Part shown: piece after piece, positions 40,547 through 50,562 of the stretch
How positions within the stretch are numbered: position 1 is the first letter of the stretch
How the letters are laid out: every line of letters begins with the position of its first letter
DNA from: Chitinophaga pinensis
GTDB lineage: Bacteria > Bacteroidota > Bacteroidia > UBA4408
NCBI GenBank assembly: GCA_945861665.1
Contig: CAMAVS010000006.1
Location: 62,001-126,000, forward strand
DNA length: 64,000 nt
Direction of reading: 5' to 3'
Position numbers and translations under genes: made by a program
Notes under the pieces: generated by a model
The model's database searches: none
Told to the model about the DNA's origin: nothing
Seen by the model: only the letters and a program-made list of their open reading frames with translations

Positions 40547-41338
40547 TTATATTATTTCTAAATTTCTTTCACTTAAAACAGCTTCAATAAAATCAAACGA
40601 TGATAGTATATCTGCCTTATCTTTTTTTATTGCAATGGTGTGCTCAAAATGCGCTGATGGTTTCCCGTCTGCTGTTCGTATTGTCCAACCATCCTTGTCT
40701 TGAATAATTGTTTTTACACCCATATTAATCATTGGCTCAATCGCAATCACTAATCCTTCCTGAACCTTAACTCCACTACCTCTTTTTCCGTAATTAGGTA
40801 CTTCAGGACTTTCATGTAATTTTTTGCCCAATCCGTGACCAACCAACTCTCTTACCACAGAATAACTATTCTTCTCAGCATATTCTTGAACGGCATTGCT
40901 GATATCTCCAATTCTGTTTCCTATGGTAGCCATCTCAATTGCCTTGTATAAACTCTCTTTGGTAACTTTCAACAATTGTTTCGTCTCGGGTTTCACTTCG
41001 CCAACCATAAATGTATAGGCTGAATCACCATGAAAACCATTTTTAAAGACACCGCAATCAACTGAAAGCACATCACCATCCTTTAGTTCATATTCTCCGG
41101 GAAAACCGTGAACAATTACCGAATTAGGCGATATACAAAGACTGTATGGAAAACCGCTGTAACCTTTAAACGAAGGCTTTGCACCATTATCGTTTATAAA
41201 CTCCTCCGCTAATTTATCCAACGTTATCGTTGTAATACCAGGTTTAATAACCTTGGCCACCTCTGCCAATGTTTTTGCAACAAGTAAAGAACTTTCTCTT
41301 ATTAATTCAATCTCCTCATTCGTTTTGTAGTAAATCAT
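40547..41338 (-). CDS. map: Methionine aminopeptidase, type I
   Basis: Removes the initiator methionine from nascent proteins. The 263-residue enzyme has the metal ligands in LSVDCGVFKNGFHGDSAYTF, the histidine in GHGLGKKLHE, the glutamate in IAIEPMINMG and the final ligand in AHFEHTIAI. It sits between secY and infA, directly after secY because adk is absent, as in other Bacteroidota clusters. Confidence 0.97.
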   Translation of the reverse strand: MIYYKTNEEIELIRESSLLVAKTLAEVAKVIKPGITTITLDKLAEEFINDNGAKPSFKGYSGFPYSLCISPNSVIVHGFPGEYELKDGDVLSVDCGVFKNGFHGDSAYTFMVGEVKPETKQLLKVTKESLYKAIEMATIGNRIGDISNAVQEYAEKNSYSVVRELVGHGLGKKLHESPEVPNYGKRGSGVKVQEGLVIAIEPMINMGVKTIIQDKDGWTIRTADGKPSAHFEHTIAIKKDKADILSSFDFIEAVLSERNLEII

Positions 41339-41362
41339 CTAATAAGAAACAATTTACTATTA

Positions 41363-42694
41363 TTAACTAGCCATTGCCGGTGTGCTCGATGTTCTTCCCT
41401 TTATTCTTCCCGACTTCATCAAACCATCATAGTGACGCATTAATAAATGACTTTCAATTTGCTGTAATGTATCTAAAACAACACCCACCAAAATCAACAA
41501 GGATGTTCCACCATAAAAGTGGGAAAACTGTTGATTTATTCCAGCTTTAGATGCAAATGCTGGTAAAATAGCGACAAATGCAAGGAAAATAGAACCGGGT
41601 AGTGTAATCTTTGACATTACTGAATCGATAAACTCTGCTGTTTTTTTACCCGGCTTAATGCCCGGTATAAAACCTCCATTACGTTTCATATCGTCAGCCA
41701 TTTGGTTAGGATTGATAGTAATAGCAGTATAAAAATAAGTAAACACAACAATAAGCATAGCGAATAAAAAATTATGCCAAAAGCCTGTGTAATCACTAAT
41801 AACTGAAACAAAACCACTCAATGATTCCATTTGTGAAAAACCTACTACCGTTAATGGAATAAACATAATTGCTTGGGCAAATATGATTGGCATTACACCC
41901 GCAGCATTTACCTTTAATGGTATGTATTGACGAACACCTCCGTATTGCTTGTTGCCTACAATTTTCTTAGCAAATTGAACCGGAATTCTTCGCGTACCTT
42001 GCACCAACAGTATTGAAACAACGATGATAAGGAACAGTACTACTAACTCAACCAATAGAACAACCAATCCGCCTTGCCCTTCTAATCTTGAAGAGAACTC
42101 CGCAATAAAAGCAAAAGGTAAATTTGCAATAATACCAATCATAATAATTAATGAAATACCATTTCCTAATCCTTTATCAGTTATTTTTTCCCCCAACCAC
42201 ATAATGAACATTGTACCGGCAATTAGCATAATCACTGAGGAAATCCAAAAATATGAACCTGGATTGCTGATAGCTTCTTGCGGAATTTGTGTTGCAATAT
42301 AACCAGGAGCCTGCAACGCAGTAACAACAACGGTTAATATACGTGTATATTGACTAATCTTTTTTCTTCCGCTTTCACCTTCTTTTTGCAAACGTTGAAA
42401 ATGTGGAATTGCCATACCTAATAATTGCATAACAATAGAAGAAGAGATATAAGGCATAATACCCAATGCAAATACAGACGCTCTCGAGAAAGCACCACCT
42501 GCAAAAATATTAATCAATCCTGCTAATCCTGTAGCTTCGCCATTTACCGATTGCAAAACTGTAGAGTCGACACCAGGCAAAACTATGTAAGAGCCTAAAC
42601 GATATATAAGCAAAAATCCAAGGGTATTAAGAATACGGGTTCTTAATTCCTCAATTGCATAAATATTCTTTAATGTATTTATAAAATTCTTCAT
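41363..42694 (-). CDS. secY: Protein translocase subunit SecY
   Basis: The 443-residue channel-forming subunit of the Sec translocon, with ten membrane helices. SecY signatures include LGIMPYISSSIVMQLL near the N-terminal third and NPNQMADDMKRNGGFIPGIKPG in the cytoplasmic loop, followed by TLQQIESHLLMRHYDG. Length and order are normal. It is cotranscribed with rplO, 3 bases upstream. Confidence 0.98.
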   Translation of the reverse strand: MKNFINTLKNIYAIEELRTRILNTLGFLLIYRLGSYIVLPGVDSTVLQSVNGEATGLAGLINIFAGGAFSRASVFALGIMPYISSSIVMQLLGMAIPHFQRLQKEGESGRKKISQYTRILTVVVTALQAPGYIATQIPQEAISNPGSYFWISSVIMLIAGTMFIMWLGEKITDKGLGNGISLIIMIGIIANLPFAFIAEFSSRLEGQGGLVVLLVELVVLFLIIVVSILLVQGTRRIPVQFAKKIVGNKQYGGVRQYIPLKVNAAGVMPIIFAQAIMFIPLTVVGFSQMESLSGFVSVISDYTGFWHNFLFAMLIVVFTYFYTAITINPNQMADDMKRNGGFIPGIKPGKKTAEFIDSVMSKITLPGSIFLAFVAILPAFASKAGINQQFSHFYGGTSLLILVGVVLDTLQQIESHLLMRHYDGLMKSGRIKGRTSSTPAMAS

Positions 42695-42697
42695 TTA

Positions 42698-43147
42698 TTA
42701 CTTTTGTATTTCAGCAACACCACCATTTGCTTCAATAGCAGCTTTAGCGGTAGCCGAAAATGCGTTTACTTTAATATCAACTTTTGCTTTTAGCTCACCT
42801 CTACCTAAAATTTTCACTAAATCATTTTTAGAAGCAAGTCCGTTTTCAACAAGAACAGTTCTATCAATAGTGGTGAACCCTTTTGCTTCAACTAATTTTT
42901 GAATAGCATCCAAGTTTATTCCGTGATATTCAATTCTATTGATATTCTTAAATCCAAACTTAGGAACACGTCTTTGCAAAGGCATTTGACCACCTTCAAA
43001 TCCTTTTTTACTAGAGTAACCGGATCTTGATTGAGCACCTTTGTGTCCACGTGTTGAAGTGCCACCTCTCCCGGAACCTTGTCCTCTACCTATCCTCTTT
43101 CTATTTTTTGTAGAACCTTCAGCGGGTTTTAAATTATGTAATTCCAT
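42698..43147 (-). CDS. rplO: 50S ribosomal protein L15
   Basis: The 149-residue uL15 shows the Gly/Arg-rich N-terminus (RIGRGQGSGRGGTSTRGHKG) that threads into 23S rRNA, then GFEGGQMPLQRRVPKFGF. It is followed 3 bases later by secY. Confidence 0.98.
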   Translation of the reverse strand: MELHNLKPAEGSTKNRKRIGRGQGSGRGGTSTRGHKGAQSRSGYSSKKGFEGGQMPLQRRVPKFGFKNINRIEYHGINLDAIQKLVEAKGFTTIDRTVLVENGLASKNDLVKILGRGELKAKVDIKVNAFSATAKAAIEANGGVAEIQK

Positions 43148-43164
43148 TTTTCTGTTTTAAAATA

Positions 43165-43341
43165 TTATTTAATTACTTCCAATAAATGCTTTACTCTGTT
43201 TATCATTCCAAGCACCTGTGGTGATCCTTCAGCTTCGATAACCTGATTCATCTTAGAAAAACCCAATGCTCTAAGGGTTCTTTTTTGAACCTCAGGCCGA
43301 TCGATACCGCTTTTTATTTGTTTTATTTTTATGATTGCCAT
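43165..43341 (-). CDS. rpmD: 50S ribosomal protein L30
   Basis: This 58-residue gene is found by reading the minus strand between rpsE and rplO. It starts MAIIKIKQIKSGIDRPEVQK and continues with the conserved RTLRALGF, ending VLGMINRVKHLLEVIK. The ferredoxin-like fold and position are those of bacterial uL30. Confidence 0.96.
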   Translation of the reverse strand: MAIIKIKQIKSGIDRPEVQKRTLRALGFSKMNQVIEAEGSPQVLGMINRVKHLLEVIK

Positions 43342-43354
43342 ACTATCTTTATAA

Positions 43355-43873
43355 TTAACCGTTGAATACTTTTTCTAATTTAATTCCTCTGTGATCAGCT
43401 ACAGTTATAGCGTCTCTCATTTGCACAAGTGCGTTTATGGTAGCCTTTACCACGTTGTGAGGATTTGATGAACCTTTTGATTTAGCTAATACATCCGTAA
43501 TTCCAACACTCTCTAACACCGCACGCATCGCACCACCTGCAATAACTCCGGTACCGTGAGCAGCCGGTTTTAAAAACACATGTGAACCACTGTATTTTCC
43601 AAGTTGTTCGTGTGGCACAGTACCTTTTATAATTGGAACTTTAATAAGATTCTTCTTAGCGTCTTCTATTCCTTTTCTAATAGCATCTGTAACCTCTTTT
43701 GCTTTACCTAAACCATAGCCAACTACACCTTTTTCATTTCCAACAACAACAATTGCCGAGAAACTGAAAGTTCTACCACCTTTGGTAACTTTAGTAACAC
43801 GTTGAACACTAACTAACCTGTCTTTTAGTTCAATATCGCTTGACTTAACTCTTTTTGTATTTTCGTTTGACAT
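43355..43873 (-). CDS. rpsE: 30S ribosomal protein S5
   Basis: The 172-residue uS5 affects decoding fidelity. The S5 N-terminal domain ([32 protein letters not shown]) and C-terminal domain ([19 protein letters not shown]) are complete. Confidence 0.98.
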   Translation of the reverse strand: MSNENTKRVKSSDIELKDRLVSVQRVTKVTKGGRTFSFSAIVVVGNEKGVVGYGLGKAKEVTDAIRKGIEDAKKNLIKVPIIKGTVPHEQLGKYSGSHVFLKPAAHGTGVIAGGAMRAVLESVGITDVLAKSKGSSNPHNVVKATINALVQMRDAITVADHRGIKLEKVFNG

Positions 43874-43893
43874 CTGTGCCTATTTAATATTAA

Positions 43894-44250
43894 TTAGATT
43901 ACTAAACCACCTTCTCTAATTGCCTCTGCTAATGCTTTTACCCTACCGTGATATAAATAACCGCCACGGTCAAATCTGATTTTTTCAAATCCGGCAGCTT
44001 TTGCCTTTTCGGCAAATGCTTTTCCAACTAGTTTAGCCTTTTCTATCTTATTCACTTTTTGTGAAGCTATTTCAGCTTGTTTTGAGGAAGCCGCCAAAAG
44101 CGTTTTCCCAATAGAATCATCTATAAGTTGTACATAGATTTGAGTATTGCTTCTAAACACGCTCAATCTTGGACCATCTGCTGTTCCGGTAACAATCTTT
44201 CTAATCCTTTTCTTGATTCTTGATCTTCTGTATGCTTTTGTAATAGCCAT
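43894..44250 (-). CDS. rplR: 50S ribosomal protein L18
   Basis: The 118-residue uL18 binds 5S rRNA. It has a basic N-terminus (RRSRIKKRIRKIV), LSVFRSNTQIYVQLI and the terminal FDRGGYLYHGRVKALAEAIREGGL. Confidence 0.97.
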   Translation of the reverse strand: MAITKAYRRSRIKKRIRKIVTGTADGPRLSVFRSNTQIYVQLIDDSIGKTLLAASSKQAEIASQKVNKIEKAKLVGKAFAEKAKAAGFEKIRFDRGGYLYHGRVKALAEAIREGGLVI

Positions 44251-44278
44251 TTTGTATATTATAACCTTATTTTATTTA

Positions 44279-44836
44279 CTATTTTTTACTTGCTGATTTA
44301 CCTGCTTTTCTTCTCAAAATTTCACCTTTGAACTTAATACCTTTTCCTTTGTATGGCTCCGGTGTTCTTAACGAGCGAATTTTTGCCGCAACTTGTCCTA
44401 ATAAAGCTTTATCAACCGATTTAAGAATAATTGTAGGATTCTTTCCTTTCTCTGTTTTTGTTTCTATCTTAATTTCGACAGGCAATTGAATTGCAACGTT
44501 GTGAGAAAAACCCAATGTTAACTCTAGCATTTGACCTTGATTCGCAGCTCTATAACCAACACCCACCAACTCTTGCTCTGTTGAATAACCTATTGATACA
44601 CCTTTTATCATATTCGCAATAAGAGAACGATATAAACCGTGCATAGCTCTATGGCGTTTTTGATCCGTTGCTCTTGCAACGGATACTCTGCTATTATCAA
44701 TTGTTACTGATATAGCAGAATCTAATTGCTGTGTAAGTTCACCTAATTTACCTTTTACTTTTACCTGATTTTTATCAGATACAGTTACCTCAACTCCTTG
44801 TGGTACATCTATTGGTAATTTTCCGATTCTTGACAT
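44279..44836 (-). CDS. rplF: 50S ribosomal protein L6
   Basis: The 185-residue uL6 lies near the factor-binding centre. It starts MSRIGKLPIDVPQGVEV and the C-terminal signature PEPYKGKGIKFKGEILRRKAGK is intact. The gene is preceded by AGGAGG, a consensus Shine-Dalgarno sequence 9 bases from the ATG, which is unusual in this window. Confidence 0.98.
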   Translation of the reverse strand: MSRIGKLPIDVPQGVEVTVSDKNQVKVKGKLGELTQQLDSAISVTIDNSRVSVARATDQKRHRAMHGLYRSLIANMIKGVSIGYSTEQELVGVGYRAANQGQMLELTLGFSHNVAIQLPVEIKIETKTEKGKNPTIILKSVDKALLGQVAAKIRSLRTPEPYKGKGIKFKGEILRRKAGKSASKK

Positions 44837-44845
44837 TTCTAATTT

Positions 44846-44851
44846 CCTCCT
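44846..44851 (-). promoter_or_regulatory. rplF: Consensus Shine-Dalgarno sequence of rplF
   Basis: AGGAGG (AGGAGGAA with flanks) on the minus strand lies 9 bases before the rplF ATG, in the 21-base rpsH-rplF spacer and outside coding sequence. Nearly all other starts in the window lack any such motif. Confidence 0.65.
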
Positions 44852-44857
44852 ATTTTA

Positions 44858-45256
44858 TTAATACACGTAACATAATACTTCACCACCTACATTTTGCTTT
44901 CTGGCTTCTTTATCAGTCATAACTCCGTGAGACGTAGATAAAATTGCTACACCCAAACCATTCAATACTCTTGGTATACCCTCAACACCGGTATACTTTC
45001 TTAAACCCGGAGAACTAATACGTTGAATACTTTTAATGGCAGACATTTTTGAAATAGGGTGGTATTTCAATGCAATTTTAATACTACCTTGAACGCTAGT
45101 CTGCTCAAATTTATAGTTCAAAATATACCCTTTTTCAAAAAGTATTTTTGTGATTTCCTTTTTTAAGTTAGAGGCTGGAATTTCGACTACTCTATGATTT
45201 GCCATAATGGCGTTTCTTACTCTTGTAAGATAATCTGCTATTGGATCTGTATTCAT
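44858..45256 (-). CDS. rpsH: 30S ribosomal protein S8
   Basis: The 132-residue uS8, a central 16S rRNA binder and in enterobacteria the spc-operon repressor. It starts MNTDPIADYLTRVRNAI and ends with the signature LSTSHGVMTDKEARKQNVGGEVLCYVY. Confidence 0.98.
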   Translation of the reverse strand: MNTDPIADYLTRVRNAIMANHRVVEIPASNLKKEITKILFEKGYILNYKFEQTSVQGSIKIALKYHPISKMSAIKSIQRISSPGLRKYTGVEGIPRVLNGLGVAILSTSHGVMTDKEARKQNVGGEVLCYVY

Positions 45257-45320
45257 TTTTTTATATTTTACCCCTCAATTGGGACAATTATACAATTATG
45301 TAATTATTTTTCTTTTGTTC

Positions 45321-45590
45321 TTACCAACTGGCTTTCACAACACCCGGTATTTTTCCATTAAGAGCCATTTCTCTAAAAGTATTTCGAGATATACCAAATT
45401 GACGACTATAACCTCTTGGACGACCGGTTAATTTACAACGGTTTCTAGCTCTTGTTGGACAAGAATTTTTAGGTAATTTCTGTAAACCTACAGAATCACC
45501 AGCCGCTTTCAATTGTTTTCTCTTTTCAGCATACTTGTCAATAAGTTTTTTTCTCTTGACCTCTCTTGCTATCATTGATTCTTTAGCCAT
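45321..45590 (-). CDS. rpsN: 30S ribosomal protein S14, zinc-less form
   Basis: The 89-residue long form of uS14. It has the conserved [23 protein letters not shown] and ends KASW. The N-terminal cysteine knuckle of the 61-residue zinc form is absent. Confidence 0.97.
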   Translation of the reverse strand: MAKESMIAREVKRKKLIDKYAEKRKQLKAAGDSVGLQKLPKNSCPTRARNRCKLTGRPRGYSRQFGISRNTFREMALNGKIPGVVKASW

Positions 45591-45612
45591 TCTTTAATTT
45601 GTATTTTATTAT

Positions 45613-46179
45613 TTATTTCTTTACTTGATTTTTAAAAGGTAATCCAAACTCCTTTAATAAAGCAAGTGCTTCAGAATCAGAATTTGCCGATGTTACAAAT
45701 GTAATATCCATACCCATCATTTTATTTACTTTATCAATTACAATCTCAGGAAAAATGATTTGCTCCGTAACACCCAAAGTATAATTACCTTGACCGTCAA
45801 ACCCTTTCTCATTAATTCCTCTAAAATCACGTATACGTGGCAATGCGACAGAAATCAACCTATCTAAAAATTCGTACATCATATCGCCTCTAAGTGTAAC
45901 TCTAACGCCAATTGGAACACCCTTTCGTAATTTAAAGTTAGAGATATCTTTTTTAGACTTGGTGGATACTGCTTTTTGACCTGAAATAGTACTCATTTCT
46001 AAAATTGCCGTATCAATCAATTTTTTATCAGCCACAGCAATACCTACACCTTGGTTAAGGCATATCTTTTTCAAGCGCGGAACTTGCATAGTGCTGCTAT
46101 AATTGAATTCTTTTTTTAAAGCACTAACTATATCTTTACGATATGTGTCTTTTAATCTTGGTGAATATGTTGTTGCCAT
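45613..46179 (-). CDS. rplE: 50S ribosomal protein L5
   Basis: The 188-residue uL5 binds 5S rRNA and contacts P-site t[33 protein letters not shown] and [17 protein letters not shown] are canonical. Its ATG overlaps the rplX stop by one base. The GGAGG 10 bases upstream is part of rplX codons. Confidence 0.98.
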   Translation of the reverse strand: MATTYSPRLKDTYRKDIVSALKKEFNYSSTMQVPRLKKICLNQGVGIAVADKKLIDTAILEMSTISGQKAVSTKSKKDISNFKLRKGVPIGVRVTLRGDMMYEFLDRLISVALPRIRDFRGINEKGFDGQGNYTLGVTEQIIFPEIVIDKVNKMMGMDITFVTSANSDSEALALLKEFGLPFKNQVKK

Positions 46180-46493
46180 TACTTAATTACCTCCCCTGTT
46201 TTTTTTGCGTAACGTACTAATTTATCATTATCTAACTTTCTGCCTACTCGGGTTAGCTTTCCACCAACTACTAACATTAAGTTAGAAATATGGATAGAGC
46301 TTTCCTTTTTAACAATACCACCTTGAGGTGTTGCAGCACTAGGCTTTGTGTGTTTAGATGCTAAGTTAACACCTTCTACTAAAGCTCTGCCTTTTTCTTT
46401 GTCAATAGATAATACTTTACCTTGTTGACCTTTTGAATCTCCGGCAATAACAGCTACTGTATCGCCTTTTTTTATATGTAATTTCTTCTGCAT
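46179..46493 (-). CDS. rplX: 50S ribosomal protein L24
   Basis: The 104-residue uL24 initiates 50S assembly. It has a KOW motif ([20 protein letters not shown]) and [17 protein letters not shown]. It overlaps rplE by one base, suggesting coupled translation. Confidence 0.98.
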   Translation of the reverse strand: MQKKLHIKKGDTVAVIAGDSKGQQGKVLSIDKEKGRALVEGVNLASKHTKPSAATPQGGIVKKESSIHISNLMLVVGGKLTRVGRKLDNDKLVRYAKKTGEVIK

Positions 46494-46511
46494 TTTTTTT
46501 ATAATAAAGCC

Positions 46512-46880
46512 TTAAATAACTTCGGGCGCTAATGAAATTATTTTCATAAATTGTTTTTCTCTTAATTCTCTCGCTACGGGTCCAAAAATACGAGTACCTC
46601 TTAGTTCTTCTCCTTGATTCAACAATACAACGGCATTGTCATCAAATCGAATATAGGATCCATCAGCTCTGCGAATTTCTTTTTTAGTTCGAACAACAAC
46701 TGCCTTAGACACTGCGCCCTTCTTGATATTTCCCGCAGGTAAAGCGTGTTTAACAGTAACTACTATTTTATCTCCAATAGAAGCATATCTCTTTTTTGTA
46801 CCTCCTAACACACGAATACAAAGTACTTCCTTTGCTCCGCTATTGTCTGCAACTATGCATCTTGACTCTTGTTGTATCAT
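46512..46880 (-). CDS. rplN: 50S ribosomal protein L14
   Basis: The 122-residue uL14 lies at the subunit interface. It starts [18 protein letters not shown] and ends [28 protein letters not shown]; both are canonical. Confidence 0.98.
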   Translation of the reverse strand: MIQQESRCIVADNSGAKEVLCIRVLGGTKKRYASIGDKIVVTVKHALPAGNIKKGAVSKAVVVRTKKEIRRADGSYIRFDDNAVVLLNQGEELRGTRIFGPVARELREKQFMKIISLAPEVI

Positions 46881-46908
46881 TTTATTTTAATTATTATCTG
46901 TTAAAAAA

Positions 46909-47166
46909 CTATTTAGCACGTTCAACTATTTCAATTAGCCTCCAGCATTTGCTTTTACTCATAGGACGAGTTTCCATAATTTTAACGGTATCGCCAACGT
47001 TACAAGAATTGGTTTCATCGTGTGCAACAAACTTAGTAGTTCTTTTCACAAACTTACCATATTTTGGATGTTTTACCTTACGTTCAACAGATACAACGAT
47101 TGACTTTTGCATCTTGCTACTGGTTACTAAACCTACTTTTTCTTTTCTTAAATTTCTTTCTTCCAT
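46909..47166 (-). CDS. rpsQ: 30S ribosomal protein S17
   Basis: The 85-residue uS17 is an OB-fold 16S rRNA binder. [31 protein letters not shown] and [21 protein letters not shown] are the family core. Confidence 0.97.
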   Translation of the reverse strand: MEERNLRKEKVGLVTSSKMQKSIVVSVERKVKHPKYGKFVKRTTKFVAHDETNSCNVGDTVKIMETRPMSKSKCWRLIEIVERAK

Positions 47167-47174
47167 TTGATTAT

Positions 47175-47375
47175 TTATTTAGAAGCAAGTATTTCACGCT
47201 TCCTTAATTCTGTTTTAATACGAGCAACTGTTTTACGGTTACTTTTTATTTTCATTGGATTCTCTATAGGTGATACAGAATGCCCCAAAGTAAGCTTTAC
47301 CATAGCGGCACTTTCAACGCCTAATCTTTCTTGTAATTCTTTTAAAGAAAGCTCTTTTATAACTGCTTGTTTCAT
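47175..47375 (-). CDS. rpmC: 50S ribosomal protein L29
   Basis: The 66-residue uL29 is a helical hairpin near the exit tunnel that docks trigger factor and SRP. It has [13 protein letters not shown] and the terminal [16 protein letters not shown]. Confidence 0.95.
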   Translation of the reverse strand: MKQAVIKELSLKELQERLGVESAAMVKLTLGHSVSPIENPMKIKSNRKTVARIKTELRKREILASK

Positions 47376-47394
47376 TTCTTTTATATAAAATTTA

Positions 47395-47823
47395 TTATGC
47401 CGCTACTTCAGAATAATCTCTTCTAACCATAAACTTTGTAGTTACTGGTAATTTTTGAGAGGCTAAACGCATTGCTTCTTTTGCTGTTTCCAAAGAAACG
47501 CCATCAGCTTCAAAAATAATTCTTCCAGGTTTCACAACTGCTACCCAATATTCCGGAGCTCCTTTACCTTTACCCATACGAACCTCTGCCGGTTTTTTAG
47601 TAATTGGTTTATCGGGAAATACGCGTAACCAAATTTGGCCTTCACGTTTCATAAAACGAGTAACCGCAACACGAGCCGCTTCTAACTGACGAGCAGTAAA
47701 CCAAGCGCCTTGTTCAGCTTTAATAGCAAAAGAACCAAAGGCAATTTGATCGCCACGTTTGGCGTTCCCCTTCATTTTCATTTTATGCTGCTTTCTAAAT
47801 TTTGTTCTCTTTGGCTGTAACAT
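47395..47823 (-). CDS. rplP: 50S ribosomal protein L16
   Basis: The 142-residue uL16 organises the A-site tRNA region. It starts [20 protein letters not shown] and has the signatures [21 protein letters not shown] and [20 protein letters not shown]. Confidence 0.98.
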   Translation of the reverse strand: MLQPKRTKFRKQHKMKMKGNAKRGDQIAFGSFAIKAEQGAWFTARQLEAARVAVTRFMKREGQIWLRVFPDKPITKKPAEVRMGKGKGAPEYWVAVVKPGRIIFEADGVSLETAKEAMRLASQKLPVTTKFMVRRDYSEVAA

Positions 47824-47855
47824 CTTTTGTTATAATTTAAAATCTGTAAATCTTT

Positions 47856-48599
47856 TTACTTATTACCTCTTTTATTTGATTTATTAAATTTAGGATTATG
47901 TTTACCATCTACTCCTCCTTGATTTTTGTTTCCGGTAGAAGCATTCATTCCAATGTTTGGCGACAAGTCTCTTTTACCGTAAATTTCACCTTTACAAATC
48001 CATACTTTTATACCTAATCTTCCATACGTAGTATGAGCTTCTGACAATGAATAATCTATGTCGGCCCTAAAAGTATGAAGAGGTGTTCTTCCTTCTTTGT
48101 ACCCTTCGCTACGTGCCATTTCAGCTCCTGCTAAACGACCTGAAACCAATACCTTTATTCCTTCAGCACCCATTCTCATTGTTGACGCAATTGAAGTTTT
48201 GATAGCTCTTCTAAAAGAGATCCGCCCTTCAATTTGACGAGCAATACTATCGCTCACCAATTGCGCATCCAACTCAGGTCTTTTTATTTCAAAAATATTT
48301 ATTTGAATATCTTTTTTTGTAATTTTCTTTAATTCTTCTTTCAACTTATCAACCTCTTGCCCGCCTTTACCAATAATAATTCCGGGACGAGCAGTATTAA
48401 TGGTTACAGTAATAAGTTTCAATGTTCTTTCAATGATAATTTTTGAAATACTAGCTTTTGCTAAACGAGCTTTTAAGTAAATTCTAATTTTGTGATCCTC
48501 AACTAACTTATCAGCATAGTGTTTTCCACCATACCAATTAGAGTCCCAGCCTCTAATGATTCCTAACCTGTTTCCTATTGGATTTGCTTTTTGTCCCAT
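47856..48599 (-). CDS. rpsC: 30S ribosomal protein S3
   Basis: The 247-residue uS3 at the mRNA entry tunnel has a KH domain with [18 protein letters not shown] and the C-terminal [23 protein letters not shown] short Asn/Lys-rich tail extends past the E. coli end. Confidence 0.98.
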   Translation of the reverse strand: MGQKANPIGNRLGIIRGWDSNWYGGKHYADKLVEDHKIRIYLKARLAKASISKIIIERTLKLITVTINTARPGIIIGKGGQEVDKLKEELKKITKKDIQINIFEIKRPELDAQLVSDSIARQIEGRISFRRAIKTSIASTMRMGAEGIKVLVSGRLAGAEMARSEGYKEGRTPLHTFRADIDYSLSEAHTTYGRLGIKVWICKGEIYGKRDLSPNIGMNASTGNKNQGGVDGKHNPKFNKSNKRGNK

Positions 48600-48613
48600 T
48601 ATTATTTCAAAAA

Positions 48614-49063
48614 TTATTTAGTAGTTGTTTCTGCAGTCGTTTCTAATTTCGATTTCTTTGTATCCTCAACCTTTTTGGTGTCGAGAATCAATGTAACGTG
48701 ATTGGATCTTTTTCTAACCCTATGCCCTCTTCCTTGCGGTGCAGTTCTTAGCCTTTTTAATTGAATTGCACTGTCTACAAAAACATCTTTCACAACAAGA
48801 TTACTGTCTTCGATTCTTGCTCCTTCATTCTTTGCTTGCCAATTAGCAATAGCCGAACGCAATAATTTACCCAAACGATCAGATGCTTCTTTTGGATTGA
48901 ATTTCAATAAATACAATGCCTTATCAACATTTACTCCTCTAATCATATCAGCCAATAATCTCATCTTTCTCGGTGATGTAGGACAATTCTTCAGGGATGC
49001 AAAATACCTGCTTTTATTTTCCTCTTTTCTTGAGTCTGCCGCTTTTTGTTTTCTAACACCCAT
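48614..49063 (-). CDS. rplV: 50S ribosomal protein L22
   Basis: The 149-residue uL22 lines the exit tunnel with its extended hairpin ([19 protein letters not shown]). A non-conserved Lys/Thr/Glu tail follows [10 protein letters not shown], and the N-terminus is also extended relative to E. coli. Confidence 0.97.
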   Translation of the reverse strand: MGVRKQKAADSRKEENKSRYFASLKNCPTSPRKMRLLADMIRGVNVDKALYLLKFNPKEASDRLGKLLRSAIANWQAKNEGARIEDSNLVVKDVFVDSAIQLKRLRTAPQGRGHRVRKRSNHVTLILDTKKVEDTKKSKLETTAETTTK

Positions 49064-49102
49064 TTTATTTTATAGTTAGCGCTTTTATTAATTCTTAATT
49101 AA

Positions 49103-49378
49103 TTACTTCGGTTTGTTTTTGTTACCTGCGTGTCCTCTAAATACACGAGTTGGAGCAAATTCTCCCAATTTATGACCTACCATATTCTCGGTAACATAAA
49201 CAGGAATGAATTTATTTCCATTATGAACTGCTATAGTTTGACCTACAAAGTCAGGAGGAATCATTGATCTTCTAGCCCAAGTTTTGATAACAGTCTTTTT
49301 ACCTGTTTCAACCAATTTAAGGACTTTTTTCTCCAGTTTATAGTCGATGAAGGGACCTTTTTTTAACGAACGTGCCAT
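49103..49378 (-). CDS. rpsS: 30S ribosomal protein S19
   Basis: The 91-residue uS19 of the 30S head starts [19 protein letters not shown] and has [19 protein letters not shown] and [15 protein letters not shown]. The 57-base spacer to rplB contains a small GC-richer hairpin (CGAG/CTCG). Confidence 0.98.
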   Translation of the reverse strand: MARSLKKGPFIDYKLEKKVLKLVETGKKTVIKTWARRSMIPPDFVGQTIAVHNGNKFIPVYVTENMVGHKLGEFAPTRVFRGHAGNKNKPK

Positions 49379-49435
49379 TTCTTTTTAGTTGTGAATCGCG
49401 AGTGTAACCTCGAGACCATTAAACTTTATATTAAA

Positions 49436-50260
49436 TTATTTTTTTCTTCTTTCTATTATATACTTATTGGATGCCTTTTTAGGATAACGTGTTTTATATC
49501 CTTTTGCAGGTATACCATTTCTTGAACGTGGGTGACCTCCTGTAGCTCTACCTTCACCACCACCCATTGGGTGATCGACAGGGTTCATTACAACCGGACG
49601 TGTACGTGGTCTAATACCTTTCCATCTGCTTCTTCCTGCCTTACCTGAAATTTCTAAGTTATGATCTGAGTTTGAAACGGAACCAATCGTAGCTTTACAA
49701 GTAACCAATATCATTCTAGTTTCTCCTGAAGGCATTTTAATAACAGCATATTTCCCTTCACGAGCACTTAATTGAGCATAAGAACCAGCGCTACGTGCAA
49801 TGTTTGCACCTTGTCCCGGACGTAATTCAATATTGTGAATAATGGTACCCAATGGCACATCACTTAATAACAATGTATTGCCAACCTCAGGTGTAACATC
49901 TTTACCGGATAAAACAGAATGTCCAACTTTTAAACCGTTGGGAGCAATAATGTATCTTTTTTCACCGTCCTTGTAAACTATAAGAGCAATAAAAGCAGTT
50001 CTATTTGGATCATACTCAATACTTGCAACCGTTCCTACAATACCGTCCTTATCTCTTTTAAAATCAATTATTCGGTAACGTTGCTTGTGACCACCACCAA
50101 TATAGCGCATAGTCATTTTACCTGTATTGTTTCTTCCACCAGATCTCTTTTGAGGAGCCAATAAGCTTTTTTCCGGAGTACCGGTTGTAATCTCATCATA
50201 CGTATTCGCAACTTTAAAACGTTGAGAAGGGGTCAGTGGTCTTAATTTTCTTAGTGCCAT
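49436..50260 (-). CDS. rplB: 50S ribosomal protein L2
   Basis: The 274-residue uL2 supports peptidyl transfer and subunit joining. The conserved [21 protein letters not shown] and [19 protein letters not shown], with the key histidine, are intact. Confidence 0.99.
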   Translation of the reverse strand: MALRKLRPLTPSQRFKVANTYDEITTGTPEKSLLAPQKRSGGRNNTGKMTMRYIGGGHKQRYRIIDFKRDKDGIVGTVASIEYDPNRTAFIALIVYKDGEKRYIIAPNGLKVGHSVLSGKDVTPEVGNTLLLSDVPLGTIIHNIELRPGQGANIARSAGSYAQLSAREGKYAVIKMPSGETRMILVTCKATIGSVSNSDHNLEISGKAGRSRWKGIRPRTRPVVMNPVDHPMGGGEGRATGGHPRSRNGIPAKGYKTRYPKKASNKYIIERRKK

Positions 50261-50266
50261 TGTATA

Positions 50267-50557
50267 TTAAATATTGCTATAAAAATCTATTGAATCGCCT
50301 TTTGCAAGTTCAACAATAGCTCTTTTATGTGAATTAGACATTCCGGTAACTACACCCGACTTTGTGTTTCTTGATTTGAATTTCCCTATATAGTTACTAG
50401 TTCTAACATTTGAAACGGTAACACCATACATCTTTTCAATAGCCGATTTAATCTCTATTTTATTTGATGTTTTATTTACTGCAAATGCATAACGGTTAAG
50501 CTTTTCGCTAAGACCGGTCATTTTTTCGGTGATAATTGGCTTTATTAGGATACTCAT
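50267..50557 (-). CDS. rplW: 50S ribosomal protein L23
   Basis: The 96-residue uL23 at the exit of the tunnel is a docking site for trigger factor and SRP. It starts with ILIKPIITEKMTGLSEKLNRYAF-type sequence (KPIITEKMT) and has KIEIKSAIEKMYGVTVSNVRT. Confidence 0.96.
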   Translation of the reverse strand: MSILIKPIITEKMTGLSEKLNRYAFAVNKTSNKIEIKSAIEKMYGVTVSNVRTSNYIGKFKSRNTKSGVVTGMSNSHKRAIVELAKGDSIDFYSNI

Positions 50558-50562
50558 CTTAA

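Noticed and set aside
46179-46210. GGGGAGG 10 bases before the rplE ATG as a Shine-Dalgarno sequence
   Set aside because: These bases are the codons for Gly-Glu-Val near the end of rplX, so the motif is probably coincidental.
49379-49435. CGAG/CTCG hairpin between rplB and rpsS as an autoregulatory leader
   Set aside because: Only a 4-bp stem with no known binding-site likeness; too weak to claim.
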